Shown in pieces: positions 18,128 through 27,528 of a DNA stretch of 64,000 nucleotides; the first letter of the stretch is position 1; every line of letters starts with the position of its first letter. The DNA is from Flavobacteriaceae bacterium (GTDB taxonomy: Bacteria > Bacteroidota > Bacteroidia > Flavobacteriales > Flavobacteriaceae). A model generated the notes under the pieces. That model did not search any database. It had not been told where the DNA came from and was given only the letters and a program-made list of their open reading frames with translations. The stretch lies in contig JADHML010000001.1 in the NCBI GenBank assembly GCA_016780065.1, forward strand, positions 62,001 to 126,000. Direction: 5' to 3'. Made by a program: the position numbers and the translations under genes.

Positions 18128-19448
18128 AAGCTTGTATTTTTCTTTTTAAAAACACTTCCCAAAACAAGAATCCATAGACTAAAATGTATTCTATCGTTAT
18201 TAACAGCATGTTTTCTTTGAAGCCAGATGCGCCATAGGCAGAGTAACTAAAAACAATCAAAGTTGACCATACCCAAGGGAACCTGTATTTCCCAAAGAGT
18301 GACATGCCTAAAGGTAAGACTAAATACCATGGATGAATGGTTGTTGAGAAGAACAAATACAGACAAAAACTCATGGTTATCAAGTCAAAAAAATGATGTT
18401 GCTGTCGTAATGGATGCTTAATCCAAAGAATTAAGAGTATAAAAAAGCTGACCAATGGCAATATTTTTCCAACGGTCCGTATGGGGTTGTAGCCCAACCA
18501 GTCTGATCCTATGGACCGTACTATATAATAAATGCTCCCATTAAATTCGAAGTTCGTAAACCAAAGCCCTAAAGTATTTGAGTAGTTGGTGAACATTTCT
18601 ACAGAGATAAAGGGAGTAAAAGAAAGACAACTTATTACAATGACTCCCAAAATCAACCACGCATTTTTGAGAGGTTGGTTCTTGTATCGAAAAATGACTG
18701 GAAGTGTAAGTAGCGGCAATAGTTTTAAGGAGATTGCACCAGCGATCCCTAATATTGGTGTAATCGTCTGTGATTTAAAAAGCCCATAGATTCCTAATAA
18801 AAAAAGACCTAACATCAAACCCTCAAGATGAAGATTTGCATACAGTTCTAGAATGATCAAGGGGTTCAGGACATACCATAAGATTCTTTTTTTTGGAAGT
18901 TTTAAAAAATGTAAAATCTTAATCCCAAAATAACATACCATAAGATCGCCTAGAATTACAAACAAACGCAAACCTATGATCCCTGATAGTAGGCTGTTGC
19001 CAAAAAGGGTTGATATGTAAAATGCGAATTGGTGAAGGGGCGGATAGTTTGAGTGGTTGGAAGCGCTGAGCTCTCCCATACCTTCTATCAAAGTTTCTGC
19101 ATGAGGGATTTGTGACGCTCCCCATTGATGCATCCACTGACTAGGTGTATATTGATAGGGGTTTACGCCAAGGTGGAGCAGTTGCCCGTCCCACAGGTAG
19201 CGGTAGAAATCTTGCGAAAGCTCTGGGGTTACAAAAAAAAGGCTGACCCGGATGATAGCTGCAAGCCAAAGCCCATGACTAAGAGAGAAACGGTTGTTAT
19301 GGACCCACCAATAACACATAATGGATCCGCCAAACCACACCAAACACAATAAAGCAAAAGAACTCCGCTCTAGAAAATAACCTACATAACAGTAGCTTCC
19401 CCAAATAACCCAAGCTGGAAGGACGAGAAGCGTTAAACGAGCAAGCAT
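18105..19448 (-). CDS. GT-C fold membrane glycosyltransferase
   Basis: This 447-residue protein has about eleven to twelve transmembrane helices. Early loop residues fit the polyprenol-phosphate-dependent GT-C layout: SQDFYRYLWDGQLLHLGVNPY has the acidic and aromatic pattern of mannosyltransferase-like enzymes. LWYVLNPLIILELYANLHLEG is a typical mid-protein segment. It would transfer a sugar from a lipid-linked donor on the outer face of the inner membrane. It is the last gene of the long arsenosugar-centred operon, sharing one base with the preceding glycosyltransferase gene. The acceptor is unknown. Confidence 0.8.
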   Translation of the reverse strand: MLARLTLLVLPAWVIWGSYCYVGYFLERSSFALLCLVWFGGSIMCYWWVHNNRFSLSHGLWLAAIIRVSLFFVTPELSQDFYRYLWDGQLLHLGVNPYQYTPSQWMHQWGASQIPHAETLIEGMGELSASNHSNYPPLHQFAFYISTLFGNSLLSGIIGLRLFVILGDLMVCYFGIKILHFLKLPKKRILWYVLNPLIILELYANLHLEGLMLGLFLLGIYGLFKSQTITPILGIAGAISLKLLPLLTLPVIFRYKNQPLKNAWLILGVIVISCLSFTPFISVEMFTNYSNTLGLWFTNFEFNGSIYYIVRSIGSDWLGYNPIRTVGKILPLVSFFILLILWIKHPLRQQHHFFDLITMSFCLYLFFSTTIHPWYLVLPLGMSLFGKYRFPWVWSTLIVFSYSAYGASGFKENMLLITIEYILVYGFLFWEVFLKRKIQASKAWSGC

Positions 19449-20962
19449 TATACCTTGGCTTTGACAGAGCTGTAAACAATGAATCCAAAACCAAAAAACA
19501 ACAGCATATGGAAAGGGAATAGTCCAAAGTCTCCTTCAGGACCGACGACAAAAGCACTGTACATCCCAAATAAGAAATAAAGCGTTAAAAGACCTTCAAC
19601 GATGGTGCTTTTAGAAATATTTTTTTGGAGGTATTTGTTGGTCTTGAAATTATCTTTAAAGGTACCTATGTTGAATTTAGGTGTTCTAATAAATTCGGAT
19701 CGTTTGCGTAAATGACCCTCTAAGACAGCCACTGAATTGTGAACCGAAAACCCGATGGCTACCGCATAGAAAGTCACAAACTGTTTGGTGAAAGTTAGAA
19801 AGTTTGTGAATCCTTTTCCGTGAATGCGTTTAAAAGTGTGCCAGTAGCAGATAAAGAATATAATTGTGCTGATAATAAACAAGCTCGTCACGTCGAAAAA
19901 CCATCGGAAATGACCCCATTCGTTTTTAATATATAGCATAGGGATGCTTAGAATCGACACCACTAGAACGGTAAAGAACATCGAACTGTTTAGTAGGTGC
20001 ATGATGGCATGCAAACGTGTTTTGAAGTCAATGTTTTTGGCTTGAAAAATCTTTCGAATCATTTTCTGGAAGTTTTCAGCACCTCCTTTGTTCCATCGAA
20101 ATTGTTGCGATCGCACAGCACTCATCACTACAGGAAGCTCAGCAGGTGTTTCCACATCCTCTAAATATTTAAATTTCCACCCTTTGAGTTGTGCGCGATA
20201 ACTTAGATCTAAATCTTCAGTTAGTGTGTCTCCTTCCCAATTTCCAGCATCAACAATGCATGACTTACGCCATACGCCTGCCGTACCGTTAAAGTTTATA
20301 AAGTGTCCACCGCTGTTCCGGCCTACTTGCTCGAGTGTAAAATGTATGTCCAGGGCAAAAGCCTGCACTTGGGTTAGCAAAGAATAGTCTCTGTTTATGT
20401 GTCCCCATCGGGTTTGAACTACGCCCACTTGCTTGTCTTTAAAGTAGGGAACAGTTTGAAACAACCAGTCTGTTCCTGGGACGAAATCTGCATCAAAAAT
20501 GGCTACAAATTCCCCTTTTGCTTCTTGCAAACCTTCTTTTAAGGCACCTGCTTTAAATCCGGTTCGGTTTGTTCTTCGTACATGTACAATGTCCAGTCCA
20601 GTTTTTTGAAGTTCTGAAATCTGTTTAGAGGTCAAGGAAACAGATTCGTCAGTTGAGTCATCTAGTACTTGAACTTCAAATTTATCTCTGGGGTATTCTA
20701 TTTTGGATACATGATTCAACAATCTTTCGATGACATACAGTTCGTTGTACACAGGCAATTGTATGGTAACGTACGGTACTTGATCTGTATCATTGAGGTC
20801 AAACCTTGGTGATTGATCGGTTTTATTTTTATTACGGACATAGTTGATTAGCAAACTAAGTTGACTAATGGCATATAAAAAAATCAGTAATAGAGCGAGC
20901 GCATATAGGCCCATGAGTAGGGCGGAAACTGGGACAAGGATGTCGGACCAATCAAAATCCAT
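19448..20962 (-). CDS. Processive-type family 2 glycosyltransferase, cellulose-synthase-like
   Basis: This 504-residue inner-membrane GT2 enzyme has an N-terminal transmembrane helix (about 10-36) and a catalytic domain with VTIQLPVYNE, VQVLDDSTD, AIFDADFVPG (the DxD-like motif), EDLDLSYRAQLKGW and QQFRWNKGG (the Q(Q/R)xRW signature). Four to five C-terminal helices follow. The Q-x-x-RW motif suggests a processive or cellulose-synthase/glucosylceramide-synthase-like enzyme using a nucleotide sugar. It sits between another GT2 and the GT-C gene with essentially no spacing, so the three probably act on one glycan or glycolipid. Confidence 0.88.
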   Translation of the reverse strand: MDFDWSDILVPVSALLMGLYALALLLIFLYAISQLSLLINYVRNKNKTDQSPRFDLNDTDQVPYVTIQLPVYNELYVIERLLNHVSKIEYPRDKFEVQVLDDSTDESVSLTSKQISELQKTGLDIVHVRRTNRTGFKAGALKEGLQEAKGEFVAIFDADFVPGTDWLFQTVPYFKDKQVGVVQTRWGHINRDYSLLTQVQAFALDIHFTLEQVGRNSGGHFINFNGTAGVWRKSCIVDAGNWEGDTLTEDLDLSYRAQLKGWKFKYLEDVETPAELPVVMSAVRSQQFRWNKGGAENFQKMIRKIFQAKNIDFKTRLHAIMHLLNSSMFFTVLVVSILSIPMLYIKNEWGHFRWFFDVTSLFIISTIIFFICYWHTFKRIHGKGFTNFLTFTKQFVTFYAVAIGFSVHNSVAVLEGHLRKRSEFIRTPKFNIGTFKDNFKTNKYLQKNISKSTIVEGLLTLYFLFGMYSAFVVGPEGDFGLFPFHMLLFFGFGFIVYSSVKAKV

Positions 20963-21649
20963 TTACCTGAGTGTATATTTAAAAATCCAGTAGAGGATTT
21001 TTACTCCGGCAAATATAGCACCTTTTATGGTTCCTGATACCTTTGAAACCCCTATTCTATTTCTATATTTTACAGGGATTTCTAGATATTTCACTTTTTG
21101 TTTGAGGACTTTGAGTTGCATCTCAACGGTCCACCCATAGGTTTTATCAGACATGTTGAGTGCTAGAAGCTTGTCATATCGAATGGCTCTAAAAGGTCCC
21201 AGATCTGTAAATCTGGCTCCAAAAAACAATTTCATAAGTGTTGTTGCCAAAGCATTTCCAAAAATTTGCGGGAAGGTCATCGCACCTTTTTCTCTCAATC
21301 TAGAGACTCTTGCACCGATTACAAAATCGACCTTATTTTGGATGATGGGTGCAACAATTTCTGTAAGCTGTTCAGGGTAATCTGAGTAATCTCCATCTAA
21401 AAACACAACAATGTTTGGTGGGTTTTCCGCACATTTTTCCAATCCTTTCAAACAGGCATATCCATATCCTTTTCTTGGTTCGTAACAAACAGTGGCACCT
21501 GCTTGTTGAGCAATTTCTGAGGTCTTGTCAGTAGAGCCATTATCCACAACGATGGTTTCAGATACAATTTGAGGAATATCCTTAATGACCTTACCAATTG
21601 AGGGCGCCTCATTGAAGGCAGGGATGATGACAGTAATTCTAGGGTTCAA
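20963..21649 (-). CDS. Family 2 glycosyltransferase, DPM1-like
   Basis: This 228-residue soluble or membrane-associated GT2 has ITVIIPAFNEAPSIGKVI, VVDNGSTDKT and VVFLDGDYSDYPEQL, the DxD region with the metal-binding aspartates. The layout resembles polyprenyl-phosphate sugar synthases (DPM1/DPG-like). Such an enzyme could supply the lipid-linked sugar consumed by the GT-C protein encoded downstream in this operon; this link is inferred from gene order. It ends directly before the next GT2 gene and overlaps the upstream iron-sulfur protein by 4 nt. Confidence 0.87.
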   Translation of the reverse strand: MNPRITVIIPAFNEAPSIGKVIKDIPQIVSETIVVDNGSTDKTSEIAQQAGATVCYEPRKGYGYACLKGLEKCAENPPNIVVFLDGDYSDYPEQLTEIVAPIIQNKVDFVIGARVSRLREKGAMTFPQIFGNALATTLMKLFFGARFTDLGPFRAIRYDKLLALNMSDKTYGWTVEMQLKVLKQKVKYLEIPVKYRNRIGVSKVSGTIKGAIFAGVKILYWIFKYTLR

Positions 21650-23196
21650 AGGGTTTTTTTAAGCTCACCCAATAAATCGGAAGGGTTGTTCATAATAAGG
21701 CCACTATTCTTCATGCGAATTTCTGTGGCTACGTTTTCGAGTTTAAGTACACCCCTTGGACATACAGCCGAACAGATACCACATCCCACACAAGAAGAAC
21801 GAACAATGTGCTCTCCCCTTTGGGCGTAAGCACGTACGTCTATTCCCATTTCACAGTAAACAGAACAGTTGCCACATGAAATGCATTGCCCGCCATTGGT
21901 TGTAATTCGAAACTTGGAAAACAAACGTTGTTGTAGGCCTAAAACGGCCGCCATCGGGCAACCAAATCGACACCACACCCGACTGCCCAAAATAGGGTAG
22001 AACCCAACACCAATCACCCCGCTAAACGCGGCGCCGATACCAAACCCGTACCATTCCCTGAGTTTATAGCTGTTCACAAAAAACAATTGATTGGCATCCG
22101 CAGTGTGGTTCATGACGATCAGCGCCAAAACAATGGTACCCAAGGTGCCCAAAGTGATCAGTGCATCTTTATTAAGTGCCTTTCTTTTAAAACCATATAT
22201 TACGGCCATTACCAGAACAATCAATCCGATACTTCCATAGACGAACTGGTCTTGGGTGATTCCTAACAGGTTGTTGTTTTTCTCCAAATAACTATATAAA
22301 ACCGCCAAGGTCATAACAGTCACAAAAAACAAAACCAAATGCACCGACCAACGCTCAAGTTTCCAAACCCATTTCTTTTTGCTAGAAAGTTGACGAAATG
22401 GATCGCCTGCCGTTTCAGCCAATCCCCCACAACCACATACCCAAGAACAATACCATCTTTTCCCAAAAAAATATGTCAAAATAGGTGAAATGAGCACCAC
22501 CATAAGCAAACCAAATAATAACATAAACATCCCCAAAGAACCGCTGTCCAGTTGGTTGTTGAGGTGCCAGTCATAAAAGAAGTCGTAGTCTAGCGGCCAC
22601 ATATTTTTGAGATCCATATCAAAATAGGCGTACTGAGGATTGAGTTTGGAGAGTATTTCGGGTATCAGAAAGGCGAATCCCAACTGGAAAAACATTACTG
22701 AAATGGTGCGCACGACTTGGTATCTGTTGTGCCGGTATTTGTGTAAAAATTTATATCCAAAAACAAGAATAGCAAGAGTGTACAGCGTTCCATAAACAAA
22801 CCATTGGCTAGCAGGCTTTCCATTGAGTAATAAACTTAAGGAGTCAAAAAAACCTACCAGTCCAGAATTGTTCCCCTGACTGTTATAACCCAAAGTTTCT
22901 GGATACCAGTACAAGGCTACATAAAAAGCAGTTAGCACCACACCCAATAACCATGCACTCCAGCCACGGTTGCTAAGTCCTTTGTGCCAAACACCGTTGT
23001 TTTTAATTCCTGGCAAAGTGCGATCGTACAAAGCATGGGTATAAAATATACCTCCCAAAACAATTAGTGTCAATGCCACAAACAGAAGCCAGTTCTGAGA
23101 GTTTTTGTTAAATAGGGAAGTAGTCAAGACCAACAAACCTAATACCGCTTGCATTGCTCCGAAAAAGAAATACGTATTTCGAGTTTTTGACGTCAT
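21646..23196 (-). CDS. Membrane polyferredoxin-like 4Fe-4S protein
   Basis: This 516-residue protein has about ten transmembrane helices and several cysteine clusters: CSWVCGCGG in a loop near residue 250, CRFGCPMAA near 410, and a C-terminal pair of 4Fe-4S motifs, CISCGNCSVYCEMG and CVGCGICSAVCPRG. This architecture resembles the NosR/CcoG/NapH-type electron-transfer proteins. It likely passes electrons across or along the inner membrane to a partner reductase. It overlaps its neighbours by 4 nt on each side, next to an FAD/NAD oxidoreductase that could be its electron source. Its role in arsenosugar or arsenolipid metabolism is inferred only from linkage. Confidence 0.85.
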   Translation of the reverse strand: MTSKTRNTYFFFGAMQAVLGLLVLTTSLFNKNSQNWLLFVALTLIVLGGIFYTHALYDRTLPGIKNNGVWHKGLSNRGWSAWLLGVVLTAFYVALYWYPETLGYNSQGNNSGLVGFFDSLSLLLNGKPASQWFVYGTLYTLAILVFGYKFLHKYRHNRYQVVRTISVMFFQLGFAFLIPEILSKLNPQYAYFDMDLKNMWPLDYDFFYDWHLNNQLDSGSLGMFMLLFGLLMVVLISPILTYFFGKRWYCSWVCGCGGLAETAGDPFRQLSSKKKWVWKLERWSVHLVLFFVTVMTLAVLYSYLEKNNNLLGITQDQFVYGSIGLIVLVMAVIYGFKRKALNKDALITLGTLGTIVLALIVMNHTADANQLFFVNSYKLREWYGFGIGAAFSGVIGVGFYPILGSRVWCRFGCPMAAVLGLQQRLFSKFRITTNGGQCISCGNCSVYCEMGIDVRAYAQRGEHIVRSSCVGCGICSAVCPRGVLKLENVATEIRMKNSGLIMNNPSDLLGELKKTL

Positions 23197-24470
23197 ACAG
23201 CTAATTGGGTGTTAAAAGTTTGTTTAATATGTTGCACGGGACTTCGGTACAGTTCTGGGTCAAAAAGGGCTTCTTGCAAATGCTTTATGACATACTCATA
23301 TGCTTTCCCTTCATTTAACCATTGGTCTATACAATCGTGGCGTAAGCGTATACCCAAGGAGTGTATACCCAACACACGTTGGCTGCTTTTGTCATATGCA
23401 ATCCGAAGGGCTTTGTTGTTTGCTGACCAATAGAGATGTTGTTCATTTTTTTGTTTTTGAGTATGAACCCTACCATAGGTCTGGTATTCAATATCAAAAA
23501 ACTTAGCTGAATTGAACCACTGTCCAGGATTGTATTCTTTTGGCATCCCCATGATGGTTTGAGCAACGGTCTCGCCCATAATCCTGCCAGTGTACCAAAC
23601 AGCCTCCACTGAAGGACGCCCTTCGAGAGGGTGTCTTTGTTGGGCACAATCGCCAATGGCATAAATGTCAGGTAGGTTTGTTTTTAAATGGCGATCTACC
23701 AATACACCTCTATCTGTTTCGATGATACTTTTGGTTAGAAAACCAATGTTGGGAGATACTCCAGCAGCAAGTCCAACCCATTGACAAGGTATTTGTTCGC
23801 CGCTGTGAGTTACAACACCCGCAACAGATCCATTATCATCAGAAATAATTTCTTTGAGTTCGGTAGAAAGCCTCAAATCGATTCCATGTTTTTTTATGTG
23901 ATCACCAATTATTGAGGCTTCTTCGTGAGGTAAGACCCCGTTCCAGAAGGCGGTTTCTCTAACCAAGAAAGTAACTTTCTTTCCTCGGCTAACTAACATT
24001 TCAGCCAATTCTACCCCTATCAACCCGCCTCCTACAATGACAGCTCTGTCAATTTTGGGAGTGGAAGCTTCCAAGGCTTCCAAATCTTGTTTGTGATACA
24101 GTCCTTGAACCCCTTGTAGATGCTCCCCTGGCCATCCATAACGATTTGGCATTGAACCAGTGGCAATGATGAGCACATCATAATCAATGTTTTGTTTGTC
24201 TGCCAGTATCAAGGTTTTATTTGTTGGATCTATTTTGTCAACCCGTCCACGCAAGCGTTCAATTTTATTCTGATTCCAGAACTCCTCCTCGTAAGGGTAG
24301 GTGTGCTCAAATTTCATATGCCCCATATACACATACATTAGAGCAGTACGCGAAAAAAAGGCGTCCGATTCGTCAGAGATCAATAAAATCTTATCATCAC
24401 CCATCTTGCGTAAGTGCCGTGCGGCAGTTACTCCAGAAATTCCGTTTCCGATAATGACTATTTTTCGCAT
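23193..24470 (-). CDS. FAD/NAD(P)-dependent oxidoreductase (pyridine nucleotide-disulfide type)
   Basis: This 425-residue flavoprotein has two Rossmann motifs: IVIIGNGISGVTAARHL at the N-terminus for FAD and AVIVGGGLIGVELAEMLVS (about residues 147-165) for NAD(P)H. DIYAIGDCAQQ is the conserved third FAD-contacting motif, here near residue 270. The overall fold matches ferredoxin or nitrite-reductase-like reductases. It overlaps the polyferredoxin gene by 4 nt and abuts DUF547, suggesting a redox pair that reduces a membrane carrier. The substrate is unknown. Confidence 0.87.
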   Translation of the reverse strand: MRKIVIIGNGISGVTAARHLRKMGDDKILLISDESDAFFSRTALMYVYMGHMKFEHTYPYEEEFWNQNKIERLRGRVDKIDPTNKTLILADKQNIDYDVLIIATGSMPNRYGWPGEHLQGVQGLYHKQDLEALEASTPKIDRAVIVGGGLIGVELAEMLVSRGKKVTFLVRETAFWNGVLPHEEASIIGDHIKKHGIDLRLSTELKEIISDDNGSVAGVVTHSGEQIPCQWVGLAAGVSPNIGFLTKSIIETDRGVLVDRHLKTNLPDIYAIGDCAQQRHPLEGRPSVEAVWYTGRIMGETVAQTIMGMPKEYNPGQWFNSAKFFDIEYQTYGRVHTQKQKNEQHLYWSANNKALRIAYDKSSQRVLGIHSLGIRLRHDCIDQWLNEGKAYEYVIKHLQEALFDPELYRSPVQHIKQTFNTQLAV

Positions 24471-25162
24471 TATTTTTCGTTTAAAGACCAGTCGTATCGT
24501 TGGTATTTGATGGGATGATCACTTTTCAATGGTGTTTCTATGTATAAATTTATAAAATCCAATACACTTCCATGCTGAAGGAAATCTTCCTCAAACCATT
24601 TAAAAATTTTAGAGAGTTGAATTTGGGGTTTGTTTAGGTTGTTTTTTGAGAGGTCATTTAAGAATTTTTTTGTTGCTCGATTCAGCTGTTCATGTAGGGA
24701 ATGTGCTTCGTATGCCTGTCTTTCCAAATCCGGGCAAGATCGCGAGGCACAATTGATGGCAAAATGAATTTGTGGTGTATTCATCTTTCGCAATATTTCA
24801 TGCTCAATATGGTTAAGATTGAGAGGCTTGCCTTGATATAAAAATACATCTCTTCGCCATGGGTTGACTAGCAATAATATCGATTTTAAAGGATAATGAT
24901 CTAAAATAAGCTGAACCGTACATGCATTATACACATTAATCCAATAAGAGAGTTTTTCGGGTTTTGACCAATCTTCTTTTGGTGTATTTCCTTCTAAATA
25001 TTGGATGTATTCGATGAGTTTGTCTGGATTTTTTTGCCAAGACTTATAATCCACGTTTCCAGCTTCGTCTACATAAACCTTCAATAAGGAAGTCCACGAC
25101 TCGTGGGTGGGTTGTGCCCATGTAAATAGACTCAAAAACAATAAGGGAACAAAAACTTTCAT
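24470..25162 (-). CDS. DUF547 secreted or periplasmic protein
   Basis: This is a DUF547 protein of about 230 residues from ATG 25162, with a signal peptide (FVPLLFLSLFTWAQP). The domain is marked by KLSYWINVYNACTVQLIL and a conserved HFAINCASRSCPDL segment, whose Cys and Ser/His residues may form a thiol-type active site. Function is not established for the family. It lies immediately downstream of arsM, within the arsenosugar operon. A start at 25177 is also open but would overlap the end of arsM. Confidence 0.85.
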   Translation of the reverse strand: MKVFVPLLFLSLFTWAQPTHESWTSLLKVYVDEAGNVDYKSWQKNPDKLIEYIQYLEGNTPKEDWSKPEKLSYWINVYNACTVQLILDHYPLKSILLLVNPWRRDVFLYQGKPLNLNHIEHEILRKMNTPQIHFAINCASRSCPDLERQAYEAHSLHEQLNRATKKFLNDLSKNNLNKPQIQLSKIFKWFEEDFLQHGSVLDFINLYIETPLKSDHPIKYQRYDWSLNEK

Positions 25163-25167
25163 AAGTC

Positions 25168-26136
25168 TTAACAACAACCCCCTCCGTCGTAATGGAAAGT
25201 AGGTTCAGAAATAAAAATATCTGATCGATTTAGTTTTAATAGCTTTTGTGCGGTTTTATCGCAGACAGACAAGGGTTGGTTGCGCAACAACACATGTCCG
25301 TTATGGTCATCATAATAGTCATCCGCTCCGAAATATATAGCAGCCCGTCCTGTAAATACGCAAGGTCCATCTGAGGGCATTGGGTCTTTGATCGCGCATA
25401 CCTCAATGCTTTCGATGTAGATTAGTTCTGAAGTGTCATAATGTGTGGGGTCTAAAACACGATAGGGTTTTCTACTCCTGATTTCAATGGTTCCAAAACC
25501 GACGTCTGTTAGAAGCTTAATGTATTCAGCTATTGGCAAGGCGCCACTTAAACACAAAGCCCTTAATTGTGCATCCTCACGAAGTGTTTCATTCATTTTT
25601 TGTTCACAAGTGGGATCGCTCATCACCAGCTTACCGTGGGGTTTTAACACACGGTACATTTCTTGCAAAGCTTTCCTTACATCTTCTTCTTTGAAGATAT
25701 TAAACAAGCAGTTTTGTGCTGCTACATCAATGGTTTTATCTTCAATGGGCAGTTCTAGGGCATCTCCTTTTTTGAGTTGTATAAAATTGGGGTTAAACCA
25801 ATCATTCTCTTGAGCGGCTTTTTCAAAATTTTTACCACAAGCTTCAAGCATTTCATCTACGACATCGACTCCGATTATCGCCCCTTTTCTTCTTGAGAAA
25901 TAGGCAAACTGAAGCAACTCCATACCCCCTCCCACACCCACATAAAGCACATTGGGGCTGTTGCCGAGGTCTCTAGGGTGTGCGGTGCTTCCACATCCAT
26001 AATTCATTTCTTGCATGATTTTTGGGATGCTGAGTCCAGGTAATTCCCAAATAGGATTGGTTGTACAACATAGGCCAACATCTGGAGTTAGTGCTGCTTC
26101 TTTGTAAACATTTTTTGTGGTTTCTAGATAGCTCAT
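25168..26136 (-). CDS. arsM: Arsenosugar-type arsenite methyltransferase ArsM
   Basis: This 322-residue SAM-dependent methyltransferase has motif I in VLYVGVGGGMELLQFAYF, then IGVDVVDEML. The cysteines matching those that bind As(III) in ArsM appear in LCCTTNP (about 23-24), AAQNCLFNIF and LRALCLSGAL. A C-terminal extension of about 110 residues ends in the cysteine-rich GGGCC tail, a feature of the ArsM subtype paired with ArsS. It would methylate arsenite to dimethylarsenite, the ArsS substrate. It overlaps the purine nucleoside phosphorylase gene by 4 nt. The subtype call rests on the operon partners as well as the sequence. Confidence 0.88.
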   Translation of the reverse strand: MSYLETTKNVYKEAALTPDVGLCCTTNPIWELPGLSIPKIMQEMNYGCGSTAHPRDLGNSPNVLYVGVGGGMELLQFAYFSRRKGAIIGVDVVDEMLEACGKNFEKAAQENDWFNPNFIQLKKGDALELPIEDKTIDVAAQNCLFNIFKEEDVRKALQEMYRVLKPHGKLVMSDPTCEQKMNETLREDAQLRALCLSGALPIAEYIKLLTDVGFGTIEIRSRKPYRVLDPTHYDTSELIYIESIEVCAIKDPMPSDGPCVFTGRAAIYFGADDYYDDHNGHVLLRNQPLSVCDKTAQKLLKLNRSDIFISEPTFHYDGGGCC

Positions 26137-26945
26137 AAAGATTTGATTGTTAGGGTGAAAATTTTGATAATTGATGGCTCGGCTTTTTCTGCAAGCATCA
26201 TAATTTCGGGGATGTTAATAGGGCTAAGGTTTTCAGGGTCACACTCATCTGTTAGGATGGAAATGGCGGCACAGGGCAGGTCAAGATGATTGGCAACAAT
26301 CACTTCCGGGACTGTTGACATACCTACCGCATCTGCACCAATGATGCCCAAGTAACGATATTCAGCACGTGTTTCGAGATGTGGACCTACCACAGAAGCA
26401 TATACTCCCTCATTTAGAAGAATGTTGTGTTTTTCTGCCGCTTGTCGGAGGGTTTTATTAAGTAATTTGTCATAGGGTGCAATCATGTCAACAAACCGTT
26501 CTCCAAAAGATTCCACTCCCTTAAATGCCAAAGGGGATCCTCCCTGTAAGTTGATATGATCCGTCAAAAGCATGAGTTCTCCTTTTTTAAACTGTTTGTT
26601 GATGGCTCCTGCGGCATTACTAATGAGTAAGTGCTTGATTCCCAAAGCATGCATCACTCGAACAGGAAAGGTGATTTGCAACAAATCATAACCCTCATAC
26701 AGGTGGAACCGTCCTTGCATGACGATGACTGTTTTTCCGCCCAATCGACCATAATGAAGCTTGCCTTTGTGAAATTCTACTCGAGAAGCTGGAAAATGAG
26801 GAATGTGATTATAACTCAAACTTTCTTGAATCTCCATATGGGTTACCAATTTGCCCATGCCTGTGCCCAATATGATGCCAATTTCTGGAGCATCAAACCC
26901 TTTTTCTGTCAAATACTCAACTGCTTCTTCAATTTGTTCTTTCAT
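26133..26945 (-). CDS. Purine nucleoside phosphorylase
   Basis: This 270-residue enzyme of the trimeric PNP family has GIILGTGMGKLV (phosphate loop), VVGPHLETRAEYRYLGIIGADAVGMS (substrate-binding region) and NAAGAINKQFKKGELML. It phosphorolyses purine nucleosides to base and ribose 1-phosphate. In this operon it sits between arsM and arsS, which fits removal of adenine from the deoxyadenosyl-arsenic intermediate made by ArsS. That pathway role is inferred from linkage and from similar operons; ordinary purine salvage is also possible. Confidence 0.9.
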   Translation of the reverse strand: MKEQIEEAVEYLTEKGFDAPEIGIILGTGMGKLVTHMEIQESLSYNHIPHFPASRVEFHKGKLHYGRLGGKTVIVMQGRFHLYEGYDLLQITFPVRVMHALGIKHLLISNAAGAINKQFKKGELMLLTDHINLQGGSPLAFKGVESFGERFVDMIAPYDKLLNKTLRQAAEKHNILLNEGVYASVVGPHLETRAEYRYLGIIGADAVGMSTVPEVIVANHLDLPCAAISILTDECDPENLSPINIPEIMMLAEKAEPSIIKIFTLTIKSL

Positions 26946-27528
26946 GTGTATGTTGTATAAGTTTTGGAAATTGTTCTAAATCTTTTTGTGTGTCAATGTC
27001 AATGTGTGTATCAAGTAAGGAGTAGCAAAATGATTTACAATGGTCGAGGGTTTGATCCAAGACCTTGTCTGTGCTCCAGTCTACTTTATTAAAAATTTCT
27101 TTGAAGGGAGATTGCATACCCACTAAATAATATCCCCCGTCATGGGCGGGTCCTACGACAATTTCGTGTTTCTCTAGTTGTTCAAAAGCGTGTTGAATGA
27201 TTGTACTGCTAAGATTGGGCAGATCACTTCCAATTAAGATTTGGTGGGTGTAGCCCATAGAAAAACCATCTAGAAGGGCATTACGCATTCGATCCCCTAG
27301 GTTATTGCCTCGTTGCATATACTTATGGTTTGTTTTAAAATCATCATCATTGTCTACCCATTGGCTATAGTATACCGCATGTGCAAAGTTCTTACACGCT
27401 TTGGCAGTGCGTTTTATCAACGCGATATATACCTCCAGTGCTGCCCGATGACCGATTTGACTACCCAGTCGGGTTTTTACTTGACCCTCAACGGGGTTTT
27501 TTACAAAGACAATGATTCTTTTTTTCAT
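26929..27528 (-). CDS. TIGR04282-type arsenosugar-associated nucleotidyl/glycosyl transferase
   Basis: This is a 199-residue protein from ATG 27528, with a GT-A fold. The diagnostic N-terminus is RIIVFVKNPVEGQVKTRLG, with HQILIGSDLPNLSS and EIVVGPAHDGGYYLVGMQ following. These match the family first described as rSAM/selenodomain-associated transferase 1 and now linked to arsenosugar synthesis. It probably adds or activates the sugar-derived moiety of the arsenosugar. It overlaps arsS at its start and the phosphorylase gene at its end, so all three are co-translated from one mRNA. Confidence 0.88.
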   Translation of the reverse strand: MKKRIIVFVKNPVEGQVKTRLGSQIGHRAALEVYIALIKRTAKACKNFAHAVYYSQWVDNDDDFKTNHKYMQRGNNLGDRMRNALLDGFSMGYTHQILIGSDLPNLSSTIIQHAFEQLEKHEIVVGPAHDGGYYLVGMQSPFKEIFNKVDWSTDKVLDQTLDHCKSFCYSLLDTHIDIDTQKDLEQFPKLIQHTHERTN

